The notes under the pieces were generated by a model. It was not told the origin of the DNA and made no database searches. It saw only the letters and a program-made list of their open reading frames with translations. Both the position numbers and the translations under genes were made by a program. DNA of 64,000 bases from Candidatus Poribacteria bacterium (lineage in GTDB: Bacteria; Poribacteria; WGA-4E; WGA-3G), in the NCBI GenBank assembly GCA_022820835.1, contig JAJEET010000019.1, positions 1-64,000 on the forward strand, read 5' to 3'. The number at the start of each line of letters is the position of its first letter. Position 1 is the stretch's first letter. This document shows, in pieces, positions 9,404 to 18,203 of this stretch.

Positions 9404-10081
9404 ATGATTAAGCCCATTATCGCTGTCTGCTCCGTTTTTACAGTTTATGCCATCTTGACCAGTTACAACGGCGTGCCGATTGACCACGATCACGCTCTCG
9501 TGTTCATCATCGCACACGATGAGGGTGTCAACGATGCCGACAATTACGCCGGTATCATGCAGAAAAAGTGGGAGATATGGCGTAGCAAACAGGGCGATAT
9601 CCGCCATCTACCGAGGTATGTCCGAGAACTCGCTGGCGACCCGACACTCAATCCGCTCAAGGACCCGAAAGTCGATATTACCATCATCAAACGCTATTAC
9701 TATGACACACTCCAAAGAAAGTGGTACGCGTGGGACATCCATCCCGCACTCCAACTGATTTATGCCGATTTCGCTACACTGGTCGGGAGAGAGGCAGTCA
9801 AGGAGGTACAGAGACTCGTAGGCGTTGAAGCGGATGGTCAATGGGGGATGGGCACGGCGGATGCTGTTCGAGCGTTCAATGCCGACTTTGAAGCGAAACG
9901 TTCTCAGAACCCGGACTACGCGTGGAAGGTGTTCCTCCAATTTGATGCCCAAAAACGTGCCGTTTTCCGATCGTTAGCAAAGGCGAATCCAGAGAAATAT
10001 GCCGATCATCTTGAGAAGTGGCTCAAACGCTCGGACGACTTGAAGACCTATATGCAACCGGTTTTGACGGGGAAAAAATGA
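9404..10081 (+). CDS. Putative GH108-like / PG_binding_3 peptidoglycan-active protein
   Basis: AGGAG RBS; N-terminal signal anchor; VFIIAHDEGVNDADNYAG resembles the GH108 N-terminal motif; VQRLVGVEADGQWGMGTADAVRAFN resembles a peptidoglycan-binding repeat. Confidence 0.55.
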   Translation: MIKPIIAVCSVFTVYAILTSYNGVPIDHDHALVFIIAHDEGVNDADNYAGIMQKKWEIWRSKQGDIRHLPRYVRELAGDPTLNPLKDPKVDITIIKRYYYDTLQRKWYAWDIHPALQLIYADFATLVGREAVKEVQRLVGVEADGQWGMGTADAVRAFNADFEAKRSQNPDYAWKVFLQFDAQKRAVFRSLAKANPEKYADHLEKWLKRSDDLKTYMQPVLTGKK

Positions 10082-10109
10082 TAGGCAGTACTGTGCTGTC
10101 ATAGGATGA

Positions 10110-10322
10110 CTATAGAATTTCTTTCGTCTCTATAGGTTCACCAGCGTGTCGGGTTAGGTATTCAAGGACTTCCGCGTGCATTTTCTCTATCTCTGCCCGA
10201 TACCCACTTGAAACAAGAGAAAATTCTTCAGGGGTGGCTTTAACCCGCAATTGCAAGAGCAGATTTTGGAAGTACGCTATGCGTTGTTGACTTGTTTTGA
10301 GTTCTTTATCATCGTGAATCAT
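10110..10322 (-). CDS. Small hypothetical protein (70 aa)
   Basis: Intact compact ORF RIAYFQNLLLQLRVKATPEEFSLVSSGYRAEIEKMHAEVLEYLTRHAGEP; plausible coding composition. Confidence 0.55.
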   Translation of the reverse strand: MIHDDKELKTSQQRIAYFQNLLLQLRVKATPEEFSLVSSGYRAEIEKMHAEVLEYLTRHAGEPIETKEIL

Positions 10323-10807
10323 ATTATCTGTATGGATGTATCAGCACACGGAATGTACCTACTACTGTAACAGTTATTTTCAAGTGTATAAGTCCTATAT
10401 TTAATATCGTAACCTAATCTCTCCTCGTTTTTCAAGGCGATCTGGCTCTATGTTAGGGCTATTTAGTTTTCCATTTTCGATTGCTTTTTGATCCCCAAGT
10501 CTGATAGTTGTAGTTTTGTGGCATACCCATAAATGTCAATTTATAGTGAATCGGAAAAATAAAGAGACACTTTTCATCCCAGGGTAGGTTCGGTTTCCTA
10601 ACCGAACCGGCGCGGAGTGTCCTATGGATTCTAAACTTTACTATAGTAACGCAAGTTGCCACCTATTTCACACATAGCACTCCGCTGGAGTGCAAGACGT
10701 TGATATACCTTTTTCTATAGACATTTCACCCCTCTGGGGTGGGGAAAGCGTCTGAAAAACTGTGTTGAAACCTGCAAAAGTTGTTAGTAGCAACTTGGGT
10801 TATAGTA

Positions 10808-11050
10808 CTGTAGGTTGGGTTGAACGGTGTTGAGAAAGTATATGTCGGGGTGCCAATACCCTCAAATTCAACTTGTCGTCCTATACATCTAAAAACGCAG
10901 TGAAACCCAACTTGAGACCCTTAGGTACCCAGAAACCGCCAAGGTGTTGGGTTTCTCTCGGTTTTCTGTTTGACATGCCATCTCTGGGGCGGGCTGAGTC
11001 TTGTGTTACTTTTCAGCGTTTTGGGAGTATCCGTTCAACCCAACCTACAG
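10808..11050. repeat. MITE/REP-like intergenic element with perfect 20-bp inverted ends
   Basis: CTGTAGGTTGGGTTGAACGG (10808-10827) and its exact reverse complement CCGTTCAACCCAACCTACAG (11031-11050), with nested AAACCCAAC...GTTGGGTTT inside. Confidence 0.75.
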
Positions 11051-11317
11051 GACGATACGGTTTTTCTTCTTAAATTGACACCTATAGGGCAGTTTTGCGG
11101 CGTACCTATAAGTGTCAATTTTTAAAAGATAACCGTCTCGGTCCCCAGGACCGGTAGGCCTTGATAAGGGGTATAAAGGGGGTTGCGACCTGCATTCCAA
11201 CCGAACCGGATCCTACGTGGAAACCTCTTCAGTCGCGTAGCGATGGAATGTTTATAGCAGCGTGTGACTATAAATCATCCTGATTGGCTTTTAGTTCCAC
11301 TTTTTTCATAATTAGTC

Positions 11318-12604
11318 CTATCCCTCTGCCAACAGAATCCGCTCAACTCTCTCTTTCGCCTGCTCCACAACGGCATCGGCTTCTTGTTGCAGTTGTCTAA
11401 CCCGATTACGGGTATTAGTGATATAGTCAGCGATTTCAGTCTGCTTCTCAATTGGCGGCTTAGGGATGATTAACTCCTTAAAGAACTCGTTTGAAACCCT
11501 TTGCTGTCCGGCGGAACCCGTGAAATGCAACGCAGCATGTTCTCGTAAAGACTTCAGGCGTAACAACGCGTGAATGTAATGAATATTTATCCCCTCCAAC
11601 GCACTGAAAACATGAAACTCCGTCGAACCGCATCCGATACCTTCTTTCAAGTTATTAACAACAGCAGATTTACCGTTCTCCATACACGGCGTAATTTTTG
11701 CCCAAATCAGATCATTGTCTCTAAATCTTGTGTATCCCTTTGCCTCCGCTACCACTTTGCGTAGTGATAGATCAGCCTCTCCGTATTCGGCTGAAACTTT
11801 TTCCATAGGTACAAAAGTTATGCTTGTGTCTGGTTCATATCCAGAAAAGGAAGTCGTTGGGTTAATAAGGACGCAATTTTGAAACTTTTCCATCGGATAG
11901 GTTTTCGTATGCAGCGAGTAAACCTGATAATACATCTCTGGATCAAAACGTCGTCCAAACATGTCACTGGATGTTGTGGTGAAAATACGATTTTCAATAC
12001 TATTTTCTTTCTGTTGTGGCTTTTCAATCCCCAATTCTGCCAACACATAGTCATCAATCGAATCCAAAAGCGTGGCTGCTTTTTGTTCCTTTTGCTTTTT
12101 CTGTGCATAAGCAGATCGCATAAAACTAACGATGTGGTTTTGAATGTTTGAAGGTGGCAAAATGACGCGGATGGATTTTAGAGCAGTTTGGCTGATTTCA
12201 GGAATAACTGCACCATTGTTATTCTGAAAAAACTGAGACTGTCCAATCTGACTTCTCAAAAGTGCTTCAAGATATTCCGGTCTAATTTTAGTCGTATCCA
12301 AACTGACTTTGAAGATGTGGGAACTCAGGATAGCATCTCTAATTTCGTCTTTAATGACCGATACTAATCCTAAAGAACCAGAGCGGGAAATTAGAAAAGA
12401 ATCACTTGTTAACCTTACTTTGTCGGGAATTTCTTCAATATCCACATATCGCGGATTATCATTTTCAATGCCATGTGCCCCCAAATCTGAAACCCGCAAA
12501 TACCTATAGCCACTTTCCGAGTATGTTCGGATTTCTACACCGTTTTTCAAATCGGTTATTACGCTGGAAAAGGGGATAATCGGATAGCTGCTCGCTGATA
12601 GCAT
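11318..12604 (-). CDS. hsdS: Type I-like restriction-modification specificity subunit (two TRDs)
   Basis: Two half-repeats: IPFSSVITDLKNG...YRYLRVSDL...LPPSNIQNHIVSFM and EKFQNCVLINPTTSF...KPPIEKQTEIADYI, each followed by coiled coil. Confidence 0.9.
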   Translation of the reverse strand: MLSASSYPIIPFSSVITDLKNGVEIRTYSESGYRYLRVSDLGAHGIENDNPRYVDIEEIPDKVRLTSDSFLISRSGSLGLVSVIKDEIRDAILSSHIFKVSLDTTKIRPEYLEALLRSQIGQSQFFQNNNGAVIPEISQTALKSIRVILPPSNIQNHIVSFMRSAYAQKKQKEQKAATLLDSIDDYVLAELGIEKPQQKENSIENRIFTTTSSDMFGRRFDPEMYYQVYSLHTKTYPMEKFQNCVLINPTTSFSGYEPDTSITFVPMEKVSAEYGEADLSLRKVVAEAKGYTRFRDNDLIWAKITPCMENGKSAVVNNLKEGIGCGSTEFHVFSALEGINIHYIHALLRLKSLREHAALHFTGSAGQQRVSNEFFKELIIPKPPIEKQTEIADYITNTRNRVRQLQQEADAVVEQAKERVERILLAEG

Positions 12605-12708
12605 CTTGTGGAAGTCACGATACTGAGGCTGATGAAAATGGGAATCAATCCGTTTGTTGATTGTCTCGCCCCGATAGGTGAGGAAAATTTGATTTTCCCT
12701 ATCAGGGC

Positions 12709-14976
12709 TTACGAGAAAAAATCCGGGTTCTCAACGAATTTTCGGTATTCTTCGCAGATCGTGTTGAGGTCGTTAACATCGTCTTTCCGTCCTGTTGCGT
12801 CGTAGCCGATACGCTCAGCAATCGCCATGAAGATCGGATCATTGGCGTTTTCTCGAACCCACTCGCGGATGTCCTCTGTGTTCTTATCTTCCCATTCCTC
12901 TTTTACAACGTCAATCTGTTCTTTATATCCTGCCTTGATTTCGCTTTCCCATTCCGGATCGGCTGCTGCTTTGAATGCCGCTTTATATTCCTTCTCCAGC
13001 GCGTTCAGTTTGGCGGTCTGTGCTTTAAGTTCCACGCGGGCAGTTTTCGCGTTGAACAATTCAAATTCTGTGGTAGGTGTGGACTCAATTTCTGGGAAGA
13101 AGAAGGCACTGAGTCTTTGAACCGTTTTCGTTGGCGTTTTGGCAAGTTTCTGATTTAAGGCATCAATACTGTCCAAAATAGCCATGAATTGCTGCCGATA
13201 AGTTTCTGTTACATCGACTTGTGCTGGCGAACCTTTTGCGATAATAGACTGTCGTTCATCTTCAAGTGCGTCAATCCGGGGGACATAGATCGCCTCGTTC
13301 TTTTTGGTAATCTGATTGATAGCGGCTTGATAGGTTTCATATTCCTGCTCCGAAAACTTGCGGAGGAACAGAATAGACGTTTTGACACCGGCACCGTAAT
13401 GCGAGAAAGCGATCTGTGGGAGCGAGACGACAGCGAGGATTTGGTAATGCCGTTCGATGTAATCGCGGACATCTTGCAGTGAGGAATTCGTCAAAATTCC
13501 ATCCGGTAGAATAATTGCGAGTTTCCCAGTCTCCCATTTGAGAAAATCAAAACAGCGTTCGAGAAACAGAATTTCAGTCTTTCGAGAAGTTTTTCCTTTA
13601 CCAAGTTCATAGTTTTCAAGATAAGGCAATTCTGTCTTTTTGATGTCTGCGCCGAAAGGTGGATTCGTAAGGATGACATCAAACTTGTCTTTTCCAAAGC
13701 CTCTATGTTGGTTGTAAAGTGTATCAAAATCGACAAGTGCATCATTGCTGATGACGTTGCTATGTCCGTCATCATGGATAATCATATTCATTTTTGCGAC
13801 GCGGGCAATGGAGTCGTTGACCTCTATACCGAAAAGCCGATCCTTTGCAAAATCGTGCCAATGGGTATAATGTTCGGGAGTGCCTTCGGTGTAGAAATCA
13901 GATGCCTGTTTTCGGATATAATCCATGGCGTGTAGCAAAAACCCGCCGGAGCCGCAGGCGGGATCCAGGATGAGTTCTTCATGGTGCGGTGTAACCATGT
14001 CAACCATAAACTCAACGACTTCGCGTGGCGTAAAGAACTGTCCGATTTCGCCTTTGAAGAAATTGCCTAAGAACCGTTCAAAGGCAACGCCTTTCACGTC
14101 CAAATCGGTCTGGTTGAGGCTAATTCCTTGCAAGTGGTTGACGACAGAGAACAGTCGGCTTTCATCAATTTCAATATCTTCTGTGAACACCTCTGGGTCT
14201 TGTATTTTTGCCTCTCGGTAGAGTCTGTTAATTCGATTTGCGACGGACTTTGCCCTCTCACGCGTCTTAATTTGAAAATCGTAAGGTTCACCGTCTCGTC
14301 GTGCTTTCTTTTCATCTCGAATTTTGATAAAGAGAATTTTGGCGAGTTCATCAAACGCGTCAGTTGGGGTGAGTCTGCCGCCTTGCCAGAGCGTTTGGTG
14401 GCATTTTTCAAGAACACGGATAAGGTCGCCCCTGTCGATGATGGATAGTTCCCAATTCGGATCTCCCTTTCTATATCGCCATTCCTCAACTGTGTCATAT
14501 CTAATCGGTGGTGCAGCGATAATATTTTCGGAGCGTTCACCCGGCTTATGGTTTTTGACATCAAAAGCTCTACGCGTCCTTCCAGCAACAACAACAGCGT
14601 AGTGTCCACTGAGAGAATTACAGTTTCCAAAAACTTGTTCAATCGCTTGATCGAATTCTGCCTCAGAAGTTTCGTCCTTTTTGCACTCAACGACAATAAA
14701 AGGATTTTTCTTTTCATCGTCTTGGAAAACGACGATGTCGGCTTGGTCAGACGGTGTTCTGCGTGGAACGCGAACCTCTAAATCTATTCGGTTTTCGGGG
14801 TATTGAAAAAGTTCGATGAGTTCGACGTAAAATTTTGCGCGGACCTGTTCTTCGGGGTTGGTAAATCTATATTTTTTGTCGGGCGCGATATAGCGAATAG
14901 TTGTCTGTTCATTGAGGAATTCAATATAGCCTTTTTGTTCGCCGATGTGGAGGAAGTCTGTTGGGTCGTTTCTCAC
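12709..14976 (-). CDS. N-6 DNA methylase with N-terminal HsdR_N-like PD-(D/E)xK nuclease domain
   Basis: Nuclease motif RTPSDQADIVVF...FIVVECKK; methylase motifs LDPACGSGGFLLHAM and VILTNPPFGADI. Confidence 0.92.
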   Translation of the reverse strand: MRNDPTDFLHIGEQKGYIEFLNEQTTIRYIAPDKKYRFTNPEEQVRAKFYVELIELFQYPENRIDLEVRVPRRTPSDQADIVVFQDDEKKNPFIVVECKKDETSEAEFDQAIEQVFGNCNSLSGHYAVVVAGRTRRAFDVKNHKPGERSENIIAAPPIRYDTVEEWRYRKGDPNWELSIIDRGDLIRVLEKCHQTLWQGGRLTPTDAFDELAKILFIKIRDEKKARRDGEPYDFQIKTRERAKSVANRINRLYREAKIQDPEVFTEDIEIDESRLFSVVNHLQGISLNQTDLDVKGVAFERFLGNFFKGEIGQFFTPREVVEFMVDMVTPHHEELILDPACGSGGFLLHAMDYIRKQASDFYTEGTPEHYTHWHDFAKDRLFGIEVNDSIARVAKMNMIIHDDGHSNVISNDALVDFDTLYNQHRGFGKDKFDVILTNPPFGADIKKTELPYLENYELGKGKTSRKTEILFLERCFDFLKWETGKLAIILPDGILTNSSLQDVRDYIERHYQILAVVSLPQIAFSHYGAGVKTSILFLRKFSEQEYETYQAAINQITKKNEAIYVPRIDALEDERQSIIAKGSPAQVDVTETYRQQFMAILDSIDALNQKLAKTPTKTVQRLSAFFFPEIESTPTTEFELFNAKTARVELKAQTAKLNALEKEYKAAFKAAADPEWESEIKAGYKEQIDVVKEEWEDKNTEDIREWVRENANDPIFMAIAERIGYDATGRKDDVNDLNTICEEYRKFVENPDFFS

Positions 14977-15066
14977 TTGTGTATACCTGCTGCTTGGATA
15001 GGAATTAATACGATTGTAGATGCTTTGCGGTTGTTTGTCAAGTCGAAAATTCGCTGAAACTTAATG

Positions 15067-15095
15067 TTGCCAATAACTCACGTAAGTGCTACAAT
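15067..15095 (+). promoter_or_regulatory. Sigma70-type promoter
   Basis: TTGCCA (15067-15072), 17 nt, TACAAT (15090-15095), upstream of AAAGGAGG and GTG 15161. Confidence 0.5.
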
Positions 15096-15160
15096 GTATG
15101 CGTGTAATACATATCCACTTCGACCTTTTCACCCGTAATAATAAAAGGAGGCGTGCAACG

Positions 15161-16154
15161 GTGAAATGTTCTTACCCGACATTCCTTGGCGTTTGCGTTG
15201 TGAGTGTTGCGCTTTTGGTTTTGACGGCTCTACCGAGCGGAGCGGCAAGTTTTTCAGGAAGGGTTATCAATAAAGCCGGGCAACCCGTTTCTAACGTTAT
15301 CGTAGGCTTCTCGTCATTCGCAGGCGAGATGCCCCAAACCGGCACCACAGACCTGAACCTATGTTCCCACCCACGCAACCGAGCGAGACAGACGCAACAG
15401 GCGCGTTCTCAATTACTGACATCGCTGCGCCTGCAGTCCATACACTTGTATTACTGCCTGAACATGAAACAGAATACGAATTTCAGAGCATCAAAATTGA
15501 CGGCGTAACCTTTCGTCTTGATCCACAGAGGCACCGCTGGCAGAGAGGCGGGTTTCCTTTCATGATTGAAGAGGGGGCAGATGTTAAGGACATAGAGATA
15601 ACCGTCCGACTTCGGATGCGTATCCGCGGGCGCGTCCTTTCCGCGGATGGCACGCCGCTGACGCTGAAGTTGAAGCCAACTTGCCTGTCCCACCGCCGGT
15701 GGTGAAGCCAACGAAAAGCGTGTGGGTGATTAATCCCGCGAACGGTCATGCATACAAAAGAATTCAGTGTGCCGATTGGCACGATGCGCAACAAAAGGCG
15801 ATTGAGGAGGGCGCGCATCTCGTCTCGATCAATGACGAAGCCGAGCAGCACTGGCTTCAGCTCATTTTTAGAGTCCACACCGCATGGATCGGGCTTACCG
15901 ACGTGGAAAAGGAGGGCGAATGGCAGTGGGATAGTGGGGAACCTGTTACCTACACCAACTGGGCAGTCCGACCGATTTTTCCTGATAGACTTCCAGACAC
16001 AGAAAAAGACTATGTCGTGTTCACTTTCAGAGATGGTGAATGGCAGTCTGTTGGTCCCGGAAGCCCTTTCTGGCGGATGACGCGAAAGGCAATCATAGAG
16101 AAGGACGGGTTGGTTTCTAAAACACCCGCTACTAAAGAGACTGCTGATGAGTAG
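15161..16154 (+). pseudogene. Frameshifted secreted protein: carboxypeptidase-regulatory-like fold plus C-type lectin-like domain
   Basis: Three consecutive partial ORFs in three frames (15086-15508, 15361-15705, 15681-16154): signal peptide and SGRVINKAGQPVSNVIVGF, then TDATGAFSITDIAAP...IRGRVLSADGTPL, then CTL-like NGHAYKRI...WIGLTDVEKEGEWQWDSGEPVTYTNW. Confidence 0.75.
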
Positions 16155-16253
16155 GCTAACGGGTGTGTAAAATGTTTGACAGTGGACGACTTCCGCGTTT
16201 TTGTCGAATATGTGGGTCGCTGCTATCTTTAACCCTATAATGGCAGCAATTTA

Positions 16254-18152
16254 ATGAAAGGTATTGTAGTGAAAACGACGAGTCTATTCCTCACCACTGT
16301 GTTTTTAACTTTTGCATTCTTGCCACTGAACGCGCCTGCTCAAGATTACAACACATGGGGTTTACCTGAGGGTGCGATAATGCGCTTCGGTAAAGGTGGA
16401 TTCACTGGAAATATCGCTTTCTCACCGGAAGGCACCCAGCTTGCGGTTGGAAGTGCGATCGGGATTTGGATTTATGATGTCCGTCTTGGTAAAGAGAAGG
16501 AACGGTATCTGATCGCAGAACATATTAGCGCAATCGACACTATCGCGTATTCACCGGATCCTACTATCATCGCCAGCGGACATCAGGATGGAAACTTGAA
16601 ACTGTGGAACGTCATCACGGGAGAAAACATCGTTACACGCTCAGGACATACAGACATTATCAATTCCGTAGCGTTTTCACCCGATGGGCAGACTGTTGTA
16701 ACTGGGAGTAGAGATAATACCGTCGGTGTGTGGAATGCACGGACAGGTGCCCTCAAATCCATACTTACAGGACATTCAGGTTACGTTACTTCAGTTGCCT
16801 TTTCCCCGGATGGTAAAACATTCGCTTCCGGCAGTTTCGACAAAACAGTCCGATTGTGGGATGCACATACCGGGGAACTCAAAACGACGCTGAATGGACA
16901 CACAAAACAGATCTTTGCTGTCGTCTATTCTTCGGATGGCAACACGATTGCCTCTGGTGGATTCGATAGCACTGTTCGATTGTGGGATACGGACACTGGG
17001 CAGCATAAGATTACACTCATGGGACACACAGACGGTATCCGAACGGTTGCATTTTCCCCGGATGGAAACACGGTTGCTTCTGGGAGTTGGGATAGTACAG
17101 TCCGATTGTGGGATACACATTCTGGGCAGCATAAAAATACCCTGGGCGGACATAAGGTGCTTGTTGACTCCGTCGCCTATTCTCCCGATGGAAAAGTGAT
17201 CGCTACCACCGGTGCAGACGAAACGCTCCGGTTATGGGACGCAAAAACAGGAAAACAAATTACGGTTTTCAGTGGACATATATGGTCAATAACTGCTGTT
17301 GCCTATTCTCCAAACGGAAATACCGTCGCCAGTGGTAGTTTTGCTGAAGGAAGTGGGACACTACAATTGTGGAACGCACGCACCGGCGAACTCAATGCTA
17401 CACTCAAAGGACATACGCGTGGAACGTTTGCTGTCGCGTTTTCTCCCGATGAAAAAATAATCGCTTCTGGCGGAAGAGATAATACGGTGCGATTATGGGA
17501 CGTACATACCGAAGCACATATCGCCGAATTTACCGGACATACAGACAATATCTATGCCGTAGCGTTCTCACCCGATGGAAAGACTGTTGTAACTGGAAGT
17601 AGAGATAATAAACTGCTATTGTGGGATGCTCAGACAGGTGAACACAAAATGACATTAGAACATGAGGATCCGGAGAGGTCAATAGCGTCGGTCGCGTATT
17701 CACCGGATGGCGGGACACTCGCAAGCGCAAGTGCGGACACTACATTGCGGTTGTGGGATACGCATACAGGAGAACACAAGGTAACATTGAAGCATAATGG
17801 TTCGGTTACATCTGTCGTCTATTCACCGGATGGAAATACGATCGCTACTGGATTTTTCAGTATCAACAATCCCTCTGTACGATTGTGGGACGCGCAAACA
17901 TTTGAACACATCGGCACACTCACTGGACATACAGATGTGGTTCGTTCCATAGCATATTCTCAAGATGGCACCCTGATCGCCACTGGCAGTCAAGACAAAT
18001 TGGTACGGTTGTATCATGTACATACCCAACGTCACGTCGCTACATTCACAGGGCACACACAAGGAGGACCTTCAGTTGTGTTTTCTCCGGATGGAAACAC
18101 ACTTGCCAGCGCAAGCGCGGATGGGACGATTCTCCTGTGGAAGATCCGTTAG
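16254..18152 (+). CDS. Secreted WD40 repeat protein (14 repeats by eye)
   Basis: Signal peptide, leader QDYNTWGLPEGAIMRFGKGG, then GH...VAFSPDGxTxASGSxDxTVRLWD repeats. Confidence 0.93.
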   Translation: MKGIVVKTTSLFLTTVFLTFAFLPLNAPAQDYNTWGLPEGAIMRFGKGGFTGNIAFSPEGTQLAVGSAIGIWIYDVRLGKEKERYLIAEHISAIDTIAYSPDPTIIASGHQDGNLKLWNVITGENIVTRSGHTDIINSVAFSPDGQTVVTGSRDNTVGVWNARTGALKSILTGHSGYVTSVAFSPDGKTFASGSFDKTVRLWDAHTGELKTTLNGHTKQIFAVVYSSDGNTIASGGFDSTVRLWDTDTGQHKITLMGHTDGIRTVAFSPDGNTVASGSWDSTVRLWDTHSGQHKNTLGGHKVLVDSVAYSPDGKVIATTGADETLRLWDAKTGKQITVFSGHIWSITAVAYSPNGNTVASGSFAEGSGTLQLWNARTGELNATLKGHTRGTFAVAFSPDEKIIASGGRDNTVRLWDVHTEAHIAEFTGHTDNIYAVAFSPDGKTVVTGSRDNKLLLWDAQTGEHKMTLEHEDPERSIASVAYSPDGGTLASASADTTLRLWDTHTGEHKVTLKHNGSVTSVVYSPDGNTIATGFFSINNPSVRLWDAQTFEHIGTLTGHTDVVRSIAYSQDGTLIATGSQDKLVRLYHVHTQRHVATFTGHTQGGPSVVFSPDGNTLASASADGTILLWKIR

Positions 18153-18203
18153 TTGTATGCTGAATCTACCGACAATGCTGAATTCTGAAAAGAGATATTT
18201 TTG

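Noticed and set aside
12709-14976. Conventional type I R-M system
   Set aside because: No HsdR translocase gene in the window; the nuclease-like domain is fused to the methylase.
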